Of a stretch of DNA of 64,000 nucleotides, positions 11,264 through 20,394 are shown one piece after another. A program made the position numbers and the translations under genes. This DNA is from Phymorhynchus buccinoides (lineage: Eukaryota; Mollusca; Gastropoda; Neogastropoda; Raphitomidae). Location: NCBI GenBank assembly GCA_017654935.2, contig CM065682.1:35062488-35126487 (forward strand). The letters run 5' to 3'. Below the pieces are notes generated by a model. The model saw nothing but the letters and a program-made list of their open reading frames with translations, was not told the DNA's origin and did no database searches. Within the stretch, counting starts at the first letter, position 1. Each line of letters opens with the position of its first letter.

Positions 11264-11345
<82 letters not shown>
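11140..11345. repeat. (TC)n tracts with a repeated AACACAATACAATTACAT spacer
   Basis: Four TC tracts are separated by near-identical spacers of the form TTTAATAATAACACAATAC then GATTACAT (starts about 11161, 11200, 11241, 11348). The long tract is 11266-11345. The pattern is a tandem duplication of spacer plus microsatellite, with period about 40 bp for the first three. Mirror: 50471-50680. Confidence 0.85.
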
Positions 11346-11347
<2 letters not shown>

Positions 11348-11656
11348 TTTAATAATAACACAATAGGGGGTGGGGGGCTAGTCCACCTCCGGGTCAGGTC
11401 CGCCATTGCAAATTGGCTTATACTTTTTAGACTATTGGCCATTTGTCACTTTTGTCCTCAATAGTTTGATGTGATATAACTGAGGTTTCACCATGCTTAT
11501 GAATTCCTTGATGTGGCAGTGCCATGTATAAGACATAAGTAGTACTATGTACGTGACTAATGTAATTAAAAATAACACATCTCAGTTTTGTTTTTTGTGG
11601 GTCTTTTTTTGGCATGGAACATTTTCAGTTTTTGCCCACAAAAGGAACAAATTGAC

Positions 11657-12262
11657 CCCAAGACTTTAAAGGTGGGCCCTGACGGATGAGTTTTTTGCAA
11701 GAAACACGTCGAGATCACCAGAAAGACAGCCTTTTTCAAGGATCGGAACACTCACTTTGCTCTGGTTTCCTAGAAATCAAACAGTCAAAACGGCGATTCC
11801 TCCTTGGCGGATATGCCAGAGATAAAAGCCTATATTGGATGGGGTGGGTGGAGGCCACTCATTGTGGTTGAAGCTTTTTTTTTTCTTTGTAGTGCAGTAA
11901 AAAAAAAAGAGATCTATTTCCTTTGTTGTGAGCGAAAAACTCCTTTTGGTAAACTGTATACAACTTTAAAAAACAAAAAAATAAAAAGGCTTGTATTGTG
12001 GAACTTTCGTGCAAACGATTTGGTCTAGATATAAACTCAGGCGGCCATTAGAAAAGATAAGGCACATGCCTTCTTTCACTGAAAGAATTGGACTACCAGC
12101 ACCTCCGCCAAGGAGGAATCGCCTTTTTGACGGTTTGATTTCTAGGAAACCAGAGCAAAGTGAGTGTTGCGATCTCTGTAAATGGTGTTTTCCTGGTGAT
12201 CTCGATGTGTTTCTTGCAAAAAACGCATCTGTCAGGGCGCACCTTCAAAGTTTTAAGTCACA
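11657..12262. mobile_element. Foldback element with ~155-bp inverted arms
   Basis: Left arm 11657-11810 and right arm 12105-12262 are reverse complements at roughly 85-90 %. Shared blocks are CCTGACGGATG/CATCTGTCAGG, TTTTTTGCAAGAAAC, GAGATCACCAG, ACACTCACTTTGCTCTGG followed by TTTCCTAGAAATCAAAC, and GGCGATTCCTCCTTGGCGG at the inner edge. The 294-bp loop has no coding capacity. Short frames in the arms are not genes. Mirror: 49566-50161. Confidence 0.85.
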
Positions 12263-13430
12263 TTTTCAGATTTGACCTTGTAGTCATGCATTGAACAACA
12301 AAAAGGTTTATTTATTTGTCTATTATAGTCCCGTCAACAGCTATGGTCATTTCAGGACTGTCACCGCGTAAACGTTCGACCACTTATTACAAAACACTCA
12401 TCAATGTATCTTACCAATGTTCAACAACCTGTAAACAACAAAATATATTGTACAATTCATAACATGACACCTCCTTCATTGTACCCTATAACACATAATT
12501 CTACACAGTGCTGGAAACGTCGAATCATTCCGCTCTATTTATCAGATCCATAACTTTTTAAAAGCAGTAGAAAAGGATAACAAACACATACTAGTAAAAA
12601 CAAGCGCGGATTCGCAATCGTTTGTGGCGTGCGACAATTGAAAACGAAACATCATTTTAAAGAGCAGCCTCAATTTGAAGTGCAGCCTCACTTTGAAGTG
12701 CGACAATTTTGGACCGACCGACAGACAGACAGACAAAGTGAGTTATAGGTTTGTGGCTTGTGCCACAAACAAAAAGATATATAAAAAATGCCATATAGGC
12801 AAATATGCACTGCAGAATGGACAACAGGTGCCCACTCAAGTGGGCAAGGTCTCACGTGTGGAAGCCAGTGAACAATAACAAAACTGGCATATCACAAGTT
12901 GTTCGATAGATCAGAGAGAAAAACGAGCATTCAAAAGATAGATTTGTAAGAAAAGATGAAAGAAAAGATTGAAGAAAGATCAGACGAAATGGATAACTGC
13001 AGATTTTGTTGGGAGACATTATGGGGAAAAAAGATAGTATAAGACATAGTAGGCAGAAAAATAGCAAAGGTAAGAAAATGGGTGGGCACAGCTTGGTCGA
13101 GAACACCCCCGCCACGTGAAGGCTGGCCCATGGGAGCAACAAACATAGAACCGTTATCCAAAATAAGATAAGGGGTTGCCAAAATTATATTTTTTGCCTT
13201 GCAAAAACATTCCTCCTTTGTTACATTTTGGTTGTGATGAAACACTTCCCTTGACTGTCCCAATATCACACACACATATTTAACCCAAATCGTCTAGTAG
13301 TGGTACATTATGGGTAGCTGTTGTGATACCAGTAACCTTACCCTATGAACAGATGACGTATACACGCTTTTAGTCTTTGAGTAGAAGAAAAATATTTTTT
13401 ACTGCTGTTTGAAATAAAACCTACGCACTT
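12263..13430. other. Intron stretch with repeat debris
   Basis: Mostly featureless. At 12640-12690 it holds AACGAAACATCATTTTAAAG then AGCAGCCTCAATTTGAAG, a block also found inside the inverted-repeat cluster at 20798-20842. A GACCGACCGACAGACAGACAG run lies at 12712-12736, next to a small hairpin GTTTGTGGCTTGTGCCACAAAC at 12749-12770. CACTCAAGTGGGCAAGG follows at 12833. No gene seen. Confidence 0.6.
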
Positions 13431-13432
13431 TT

Positions 13433-13539
13433 CTTCTTTTTCTTCCTACTCCTTCTTTTGTTGTTGTACTGATCTTCTTCTTCTTCTTTTTTCTTCTTCT
13501 TCTTCTTCTTCTTCTTCTTCTTCTTCTTCTTCTTCTTTT
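13433..13539. repeat. (TTC)n / (GAA)n trinucleotide repeat
   Basis: About 100 bp of TTC on the plus strand, with TTTT interruptions, ending 130 bp before the exon D acceptor. It gives poly-Glu, poly-Lys or poly-Arg frames on the minus strand, which are artefacts. Mirror 48289-48355 has a different repeat count. Long GAA/TTC tracts can form triplex DNA, but no effect can be shown here. Confidence 0.95.
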
Positions 13540-13668
13540 TACCATGACCATGCTGATGCAAAGGTTCTGATTCACTAGCAACTGGATGATGTATCTGCTG
13601 CAAAATCGAAGGATTTTGGATAGTTCTTTCCCCTGACAATTCTGACCCTTGTTTATGCATCTCAACAG

Positions 13669-13961
13669 GTCACACCAGTCTGATCAAAGCCAGTGGCAAA
13701 GATCTGTGCAGTATCATGCTGTTCAGCCAACTGGCATTCTCTCTGGTGACGGCCATGTACGTTGTTCCACCCACAGACACCATCTGCCAGATCCTCACAT
13801 TCTGCTTCCCGCTGTCATTCACGGTGATGTACGCCCCATTGGTGGTAAAGATAAGCCGTATCTACCGAATCTTTTTACGGAAATCCAAGTCGCCTATGAA
13901 ACTTCGCTTCATTTCTAAGCAGTCGCAGATTGCCCTCGTTTTTGGTATCATCCTTGTTCAG
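13669..13961 (+). CDS. mGluR-like receptor exon D: TM2 to start of TM4
   Basis: Completes codon 418 (Gly) and runs to residue 515, with acceptor CTCAACAG at 13661-13668 and donor GTAATT at 13962. It starts HTSLIKASGKDLCSIML, matching the family's loop-1 and TM2 block (VKASGREL-like). TM2 is about 429-449. Cys457, in PPTDTICQI, is the TM3-top cysteine that disulfide-bonds to loop 2 in class C receptors. TM3 (about 456-478) ends VVKISRIYRIF, the G-protein-facing family motif. TM4 begins in SQIALVFGIILVQ. The exon keeps frame into exon E (phase 0). Confidence 0.93.
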
Positions 13962-14639
13962 GTAATTGTGTGTTTTCATGTTGAGGAGGATACAGTGGGT
14001 AAAAGAGTGATGTTATTTTAGGGTAACAATGAAAGGCAAACAAAATATAAGTTGTTTTGTTGATGTTGGCATTGCACCTCTATTATTGTCAACACCCTGA
14101 TTACAAAATGAATACAGTGCTCACTACAGACAGCAGGGTGCAGGCGTCTAACACAACCCTAGAAATGTGACACAGACATGCTCATGTCAAAACATGTTTA
14201 ATGTTGGGTGCATAACATTATCAGTTTTGTCTTGGTGCTTGGTTTACTATCCCTTGACAAATTCTCTAAGATGTATGACCGACATGGAGATGCACATAGG
14301 TGTCGAAATGCTTGAAAGTATGTTACGTAGTGTATCTCATAACCAAAGGCCATAGGCCTGAAATTTCAGACAAAGTGTCATCGTGGATATGGAACCAGCA
14401 CCACACCACGAGTACTGTCTCACAAAGGCCTCATGAGGGAAAAGTTTGTGTCACCACGTACATGAAGAGAGATTTCTCGTCGTTGAGCTCTTTGACACGT
14501 TTTCTGGATTGCTTTCAGGTCCAAAACAACTACCTACAAAAGAAACAGGACCTTTAACTGAAAGAGTAAGGAACAGACTGTGAGGATGATCTGTAGGCAA
14601 AAGTACATGCATTCCTCATTCCTTTGATCCCTTAGCTGA

Positions 14640-15470
14640 CACCTCCTTCTTCTTTTCTTCTTCTTTGTTCCTGGCCATATCATGTGCTCAGTCCGGTTTG
14701 GTTGATGAAGGCCGCAGTCAAACGCAGCGCCTCAGCAGGACCCCACAGCTTGTCACGGAGTGCCACAGGCCTGGGCCAGATTTGACGTCTCAGGGTGCTG
14801 AAGGTAGGGCAGTCCTGCAAAATGTGGTCTGCTGTCTGTAATCCCGTGCCACAAGGACATTCATACGTATGGGAATCTTCAAACGATAGAGATGGGAGAG
14901 GAGTTGACAGTGCCCGGTTCTCAATCTAAAGATGGTGACCTGCTGGGCATGGTCCAGCTGGTGGATGCTGTCCTCTCCAGTGTCAAGCTGCAGACGCTCC
15001 CTCCATTTTGTTCTGAAGTGACCACGAACAATTGCTTTTGCTTCTCCGTATGACATGGGGGGTGTAAACTGTTCCAGTTTGCTGCCCATTTTGGAGAGTC
15101 TGTCTGCCTGTTCATTGCCACCCAGACCACAATGAGAGGGAATCTACTACAGGATCAGTGTTGTTTTGCTGCTGAGTTCTTGCAGCTCTTTGATGTACTG
15201 GAGGCTTTGGAGGACAACACGACAGTCTGTCAGAAATACTATATTTTCTGGGATGCTGTCCTGTTGGTTTAGTTCCTGTACTGCAGACAGCAAGGCACTG
15301 GCCTCTGCTCTGTAGTTGGTAGACATATGTCCAGTGGCTACTGACACCTCCAAGATTGACAATCCTTTATGCAGGCATGACATTGAACACATCAGCCCTG
15401 GGTTCATTTTCACAGACACCTCCCTCCACCCCCCACCAAGTTCATTCTCACTGGGGAAACCAGCCAATCA
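14640..15470 (-). mobile_element. LINE 3' end with RNase H domain (minus strand)
   Basis: The minus-strand frame 15467-15147 contains STNYRAEASALLSAVQEL then NIVFLTDCRVVLQSL. These are the RNase H Glu and Asp blocks. A stop near 15150 is followed by IPSHCGLGGNEQADRLSK, the His/Asp block of RNase H I. Next come FRTKWRERLQLDTGEDSI, VTIFRLRTGHCQLLSHLYR, and in another frame ECPCGTGLQTADHILQDCP, the cysteine-rich C-terminus. A GAA-rich 3' tail closes it at about 14640-14665. Presence of RNase H points to the jockey/I group. Stops and a frameshift make it non-functional. Mirror: 46357-47187. Confidence 0.88.
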
Positions 15471-15479
15471 GGATAAACA

Positions 15480-16035
15480 CTGTGGGCAGTCTTGGCAATT
15501 GATTAATGAAGCAAAAGGAGAATTTTGCCAAGTCTGTTGGTTTATATATGACCACAAATATGTTTGGGAATGATTGTAAAGAATCTATGCTTACGTTAAC
15601 TATCTCCATGTATGCTCCATACCTTTGGACAGCACCCTGGTAATGGCTGAGGATTCCCCAGAAGAATGTCTAAAATCCCACCTAATTCACATTAATAGGC
15701 GATGTCAGACTGTCATTCAGACGTGTAGGGGCCACAAACAATCCTGACATTCCATTTTGTGTTATTGGACATATATTTTGCACAGGTTTCAGTGAAGTGA
15801 AATGTATGCCCCTGTGAGTACCACATCACTAAAAGGTTGACATGTAGTTATTGGCTGAGCAATTTTTTTATAAAAATCACCATATCTGATTTCAAGTGTA
15901 GTTTCACGCTTACTGGCGTGGCTCTTGATCCACCAAAATCAGTAAGGCCTTGCGTCACCAAAGACACTCTATAGATCAGCACAATTTTCAAAGACATGAT
16001 TACACCACATAGTTTTTGTGATTGGACCTCATTAC
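15480..16035. other. Intron stretch, nothing recognised
   Basis: No coding region or clear repeat seen. It is bordered by two LINE fragments. Confidence 0.5.
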
Positions 16036-16039
16036 AAGA

Positions 16040-16408
16040 CCGAAGATGCACAAGTCCAAAACACCGAATGCTCTTTAAGGATCACGTTCTGTCGCATTGC
16101 TACGAACTATTGCCATCTGATAGACGGTTCCGCACTATTCGTTGTAGAACAATTAGAAATTCAGCTAGTTTTGTCCCTAAGTCAGTCGAACTTCTGAACA
16201 AGATCTCTGCTAAGACCAAATAATTAGGAATTATATATTAGCTTAGGCCTAGAGGTATATTTGGTCAATCTGTATAGTAGTGTGTGTGTGTGTGTGTCTG
16301 TATGTGAGTGTGTGAGCGTGCGTGCGTGCGTACGTGTGTGCGTGCGTGTGTGTATGTCTGTCCGTATGTCTCTATGCCTGTGTGTGCGTGTGTGTGCGTG
16401 TGTGTGTG

Positions 16409-16496
<88 letters not shown>

Positions 16497-16838
16497 TGCA
16501 TGAAATGTTGGGAACGGGAAGGGACCCAAAATATGTGAAAGCTTGGGGTGACTTGGAGAGGGTGGGGGTTTGGGGTAGGGTGGGGGTGAACAAATGAATG
16601 CGATAATAGAAATGGTGGGAAAGAGGGCAGTTCTTAATGTTTTGATAGTCGCTTGTATCGACCCTAATTATGTTCATTTTTTTTGCGAAGCATGATTTGT
16701 CATTCATTTTTTCCTTAGTTTTGTTTCCATTTTTCATGCATGCCAATATGCTTCTTTGATTGTATTGTGCTTGTACGAGACCACACTGTAGTTTCACCTA
16801 ACGTGATAATAAAGTATTTTTGACGTTTGACTTTGACT
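16040..16838 (+). mobile_element. LINE 3' end, first of two tandem copies
   Basis: The frame 16052-16223 ends with LFKDHVLSHCYELLPSDR, RFRTIR and SFVPKSVELLNKISAKTK before a stop, the C-terminus of a LINE ORF2. The 3' UTR contains GT and GA microsatellites (16280-16487), then a conserved stretch with CTAATTATGTTCA, CGTGATAATAAAGTA and a tail of TTTGACTTTGACTTTG. The next copy starts directly at this tail. Mirror: 44991-45787. Confidence 0.87.
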
Positions 16839-16844
16839 TTGTTG

Positions 16845-17215
16845 CACAAGTCCAAAAACACCGAATGCTCTTTAAGGATCACGTTCTGTCGCATTGCTAT
16901 GAACTATTGCCATCTGATAGACGGTTCCGCACTATTCGTTGTGGAACGATTAGAAATTCAGCTAGTTTTGTCCCTAAGTCAGTCGAACTTCTGAACAAGA
17001 TCTCTGCTAAGACCAAATAATTAGGAATTATATATTAGCTTAGGCCTAGAGCTATATTTGGTCAATCTGTATAGTAGTGTGTCTGTATGTGTGTGTATGT
17101 GAGTGTGTGAGCGTGCGTGCGTGCGTACGTGTGTGCGTGCGTGTGTGTATGTCTGTCCGTATGTCTCTATGCCTGTGTGTGTATGTGTGTGTGTGTGTGT
17201 GTATGAGAGAGAGAA

Positions 17216-17257
<42 letters not shown>

Positions 17258-17597
17258 TGCATGAAATGTTGGGAACGGGAAGTTACCCAAAATATGTGAA
17301 AGCTTGGGGTGACTTGGAGAGGGTGGGGGTTTTGGGGTAGGGTGGGGGTGAACAAATGAATGCGATAATAGAAATGGTGGGAAAGAGGGCAGTTCTTAAT
17401 GTTTTGATAGTCGCTTGTATCGACCCTAATTATGTTCATGTTTTTGCGAAGCATGATTTGTCATTAATTTTTTCCTTAGTTTTGTTTCCATTTTTCATGC
17501 ATGCAAATGTGTTTCTTTGATTGTATTGTGCTTGTACGAGACCACACTGTAATTTCACCTAACGTGATAATAAAGTACTTTTGACTTTGACTTTGAA
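16845..17597 (+). mobile_element. LINE 3' end, second tandem copy
   Basis: It begins CACAAGTCCAAAAACACCG immediately after the first copy's TTTGACTTTG tail. It repeats the same C-terminal frame (16847-17020), the shorter GT/GA microsatellites (17080-17248) and the TAATAAAGTACTTTTGACTT tail. The copies differ by a few substitutions and in microsatellite length. Head-to-tail placement suggests insertion at the earlier tail or a tandem duplication. Mirror: 44230-44982. Confidence 0.87.
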
Positions 17598-17878
17598 GGA
17601 TGATTCCACTTTCTAATATCACACATTCAATTAACATAATTGTTTGTTTTTTCTAACGTTTTCTTTAAATAACAGGTAATCTGCATATAAACAAACATGC
17701 ACTTTAGAGTATTTTTTTAACGGCAGAATTTTGTGTGTTAGAAAACGTTTGTTGGTTATTTTTAGGCAGACAAGGTGTTTTGACGTTTAAGCAATTTCTT
17801 AGTTTTACAATTCGTGCCCATTTTCCCAGTTATAATAATCACAACAATAAGCAAAACCTTATCCTGTTTTCTGTCCAG

Positions 17879-18337
17879 GTGCTTCTAATGACTGGCCAAG
17901 TCATCCACTTGTCCACAAAAGCTGAACATGTCATGCACTCCATCAACATGGGTGTGGTTGATATGGAATGCAAACGGGAGAGAGGCGCTTTGTGGTTGTG
18001 GGCTCTCAGCTTCAACGTTCTCTTAATAGCCACATGCGGTGGACTTGCATTCAAGACACGCAACGTTCCAGACAATTTCAACGAAGCGAGGTTCATTTTT
18101 ATCACCATCTACATTACCCTCCTGCTCTTGTTAGCTGTCACACCAGTTGTCATCTTTACTGAAAAATACATCACGAAGACGATTGTTATGTGCTTCACCC
18201 TATTGTTCAACATGGTCTTATTAGACGTTTTCATCTTTGCTCCCAAATTCTATGCCATCTATTTGCTTTCTGAAGTAGGACAGTTCACGCCTGTTATTGT
18301 CTTACCCACTCCTTTTGGAATCTCGGCTCAACAATAG
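17879..18337 (+). CDS. mGluR-like receptor exon E: TM4-TM7 and C-tail
   Basis: Residues 516-667 then TAG. The acceptor is CTGTCCAG at 17871-17878. Cys546 in VDMECKRERG is the loop-2 cysteine pairing with Cys457. TM5 is about 552-573. Loop 3 is KTRNVPDNFNEAR (574-586), nearly the family signature KTRxVPxNFNEAK. TM6 is about 587-608 (FITIYITLLLLLAVTPVVIF), where the Trp usual in mGluR TM6 (WLAFVP) is replaced by Leu. TM7 ends FAPKFYAIY, preserving the PKxY motif. The tail is only about 25 residues, against tens to hundreds in most mGluRs, with no Homer or PDZ ligand seen. The open frame continues upstream to 17735, but that part is intron. Confidence 0.93.
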   Translation: MLLMTGQVIHLSTKAEHVMHSINMGVVDMECKRERGALWLWALSFNVLLIATCGGLAFKTRNVPDNFNEARFIFITIYITLLLLLAVTPVVIFTEKYITKTIVMCFTLLFNMVLLDVFIFAPKFYAIYLLSEVGQFTPVIVLPTPFGISAQQ

Positions 18338-18755
18338 TCTGAAACGTACCGGGGCCGACTACTCAGTGTTGATGTCCGTCCTAGCTGAGCTAGAGTTCCG
18401 CTGCAATATTGGATCCCCATAAAAGAAGTAATAATAGTTATGCTGACCGTGCATGCATGATTCGAAGTGCTGTTGCTTTATCTAAGTAAAACAAAATGCT
18501 CATTTAATTCAGTAGCAGTTAAGACCCCACAGACACAACCAACCAGTGGAACATGATTTATTGCTTCATGACTTGTCAGTCAGAGGTCTAACAGTTCAGT
18601 GTGATGATTGTTTTTTGTTTTGTTTTATATTTACTCTTTCATTGCTATTATTTTCTATTGTTGTTATTTTAATCACTATTTGTGTATCTGATTTTTTTGG
18701 GGGGCAAACAAAAAGATGAAAAACGGTGCATTATATTACACAGCATTTTGTTGAA

Positions 18756-18761
18756 AATAAA
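18756..18761 (+). promoter_or_regulatory. Candidate polyadenylation signal AATAAA for the receptor gene
   Basis: AATAAA lies 419 bases past the stop codon, followed by a T-rich stretch (TGTTTTATTTCATTATTTTG). It would give a 3' UTR of roughly 430 nt. It is the first canonical hexamer after the stop in an AT-rich region, so chance occurrence is possible. The mirror at 43066-43071 is intact. Confidence 0.4.
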
Positions 18762-18821
18762 GCAATGTTTTATTTCATTATTTTGTTCGATAAATAATCG
18801 TATTATCTTAATGTCTCTTCT

Positions 18822-18824
<3 letters not shown>

Positions 18825-18914
<90 letters not shown>
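18825..18914. repeat. (TC)n microsatellite
   Basis: About 90 bp of pure TC, directly followed by an element 3' end. Mirror: 42919-43003, shorter by several units. Confidence 0.95.
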
Positions 18915-18915
<1 letters not shown>

Positions 18916-18917
<2 letters not shown>

Positions 18918-19116
18918 ATTTGTTTGCTTCAACATGTGTTTTATATATAAGATTAAGTTTGATTTTATTATGTTAATGACTGTGTTTTGCATGCTTTTTA
19001 TTTTGCTCTGTGTATTTATAATTTTTAAAGAAGGCTGGATGTAAAAAAAAAAGCATTGTATTGTTTGTTTATTCTATTACCATCTATAAATAAAATGCAT
19101 TAATTCAGTCATTCAT
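18916..19116 (+). mobile_element. Element 3' end (GGCTGGATGTAAAAAA type), copy 1
   Basis: It contains GTTTGATTTTATTATG, TGCATGCTTTTTATT, AAGGCTGGATGTAAAAAA and CCATCTATAAATAAAATGC, then leads into a TC microsatellite. A second diverged copy follows at 19260-19600. The shared order and AATAAA-like end suggest a LINE or SINE 3' terminus. Family unknown. Confidence 0.6.
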
Positions 19117-19117
19117 T

Positions 19118-19127
19118 CTCTCTCCCT

Positions 19128-19211
<84 letters not shown>

Positions 19212-19250
19212 ATGCCCTTCCTCCCTCCCTCTCTCTCTCTCTCTCTCTCT
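19118..19250. repeat. (TC)n microsatellite with CCCT interruptions
   Basis: Pure TC bounded on both sides by TCCCTCCCTCCCTC motifs. Mirror: 42561-42714, longer. Confidence 0.95.
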
Positions 19251-19259
19251 GTATTATTT

Positions 19260-19600
19260 TTATTTTTATGTTTGTGCACTTCTCTATTTTGAATGTTTAA
19301 AGATGAGTGTGAAAAGTAGGATTGGGTTTTATTTTCCCGTGTGTATGCGCTTACTTCACACATTTTGAATGTTAATAATTAGCATAGTTAATAATAATAG
19401 GTTTGATTTTGTTATTGATGTGTTGCAATATAGGGATGTTTTTTTGCATGCTTTATATTACTTTGTATGTGTTTATTTTCGTTTTCCATTTTCTACTTTT
19501 ATATATGTATTTTGTCCAGAGGGCTGGATGTAAAAAAGCATGTTATTGCTTACTCTATTACCCTCTATAAATAAAATTCAATCAATCAATCAATCAATCT
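19260..19600 (+). mobile_element. Element 3' end (GGCTGGATGTAAAAAA type), copy 2
   Basis: Repeats the blocks of copy 1: GGTTTGATTTTGTTATTGATG, TTTTTTGCATGCTTTATATT, AGGGCTGGATGTAAAAAA and CCCTCTATAAATAAAATTC. It ends in five AATC units (19579-19599), a typical LINE-type short tandem tail. A (GT)n tract follows. Confidence 0.6.
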
Positions 19601-19604
19601 CTTT

Positions 19605-19607
<3 letters not shown>

Positions 19608-19679
<72 letters not shown>
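19608..19679. repeat. (GT)n microsatellite
   Basis: About 72 bp of GT directly after the AATC tail. Mirror: 42134-42200. Confidence 0.95.
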
Positions 19680-19680
<1 letters not shown>

Positions 19681-20394
19681 ACGCTCGCAACATTTTTAGT
19701 GAGTGTTGAGAGTAGATCGGTTAGTGATTGTTGATGAGTGCTGTTGTACGTGTGGGTATGGCTAAGATTATTCCGTTGTCTTTTGATTGACGACTTGCTC
19801 AAATATTTTCGGATTTCTGTTTGAATGAATTCGTAGTTGTGTACAGCCGAACCCGCTTATGACAAACTCGCTTATAAGAAAACTCGTTTATAATCAAGGA
19901 TTTTTTTCCCCCGCCGAACTCCTTCTTTCTTATGTATTATCAAAACTCGGATATAAGAAAACCGCTTATAAGAAAACTCGGTTATGATTAAGCAAATTCG
20001 TTCTCCCATCCTCGATGTAAACTCGGATATAAGAAAATGATTTCATACAAGGGAGTTGATTGCAGTTCATTTTCTTATAAACGAGTTTGATTTTCTTATA
20101 AGCGATTTTTTAAAAATTAGCGCATGAACTGAAAGATGTTCCAAAAATGCAGTGTTCCAACAAAACAAACAAAAAAGAGGAAAATTTACGTCCGAGCAGC
20201 TACGTCACAGACACTCTAACTGGTACAGGCACTTGATTGCAAGACTAACTGAGTTATTTTTGTTCCTTAAATTTCATACTTTCCTTCAGTATTCTGTACA
20301 AAATAAATGCTGAGCAGAAGAAAAATTATGAATGCCTGTACTTTTGTGTTAGTCATAGTGAGACTAGAGTAGCCTACCTTAATATAGAAAGATA

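Noticed and set aside
17735..17878. Upstream extension of the exon E frame as a separate start
   Set aside because: The acceptor CTGTCCAG at 17871-17878 joins in phase with exon D, and the extension has no homology to the family.
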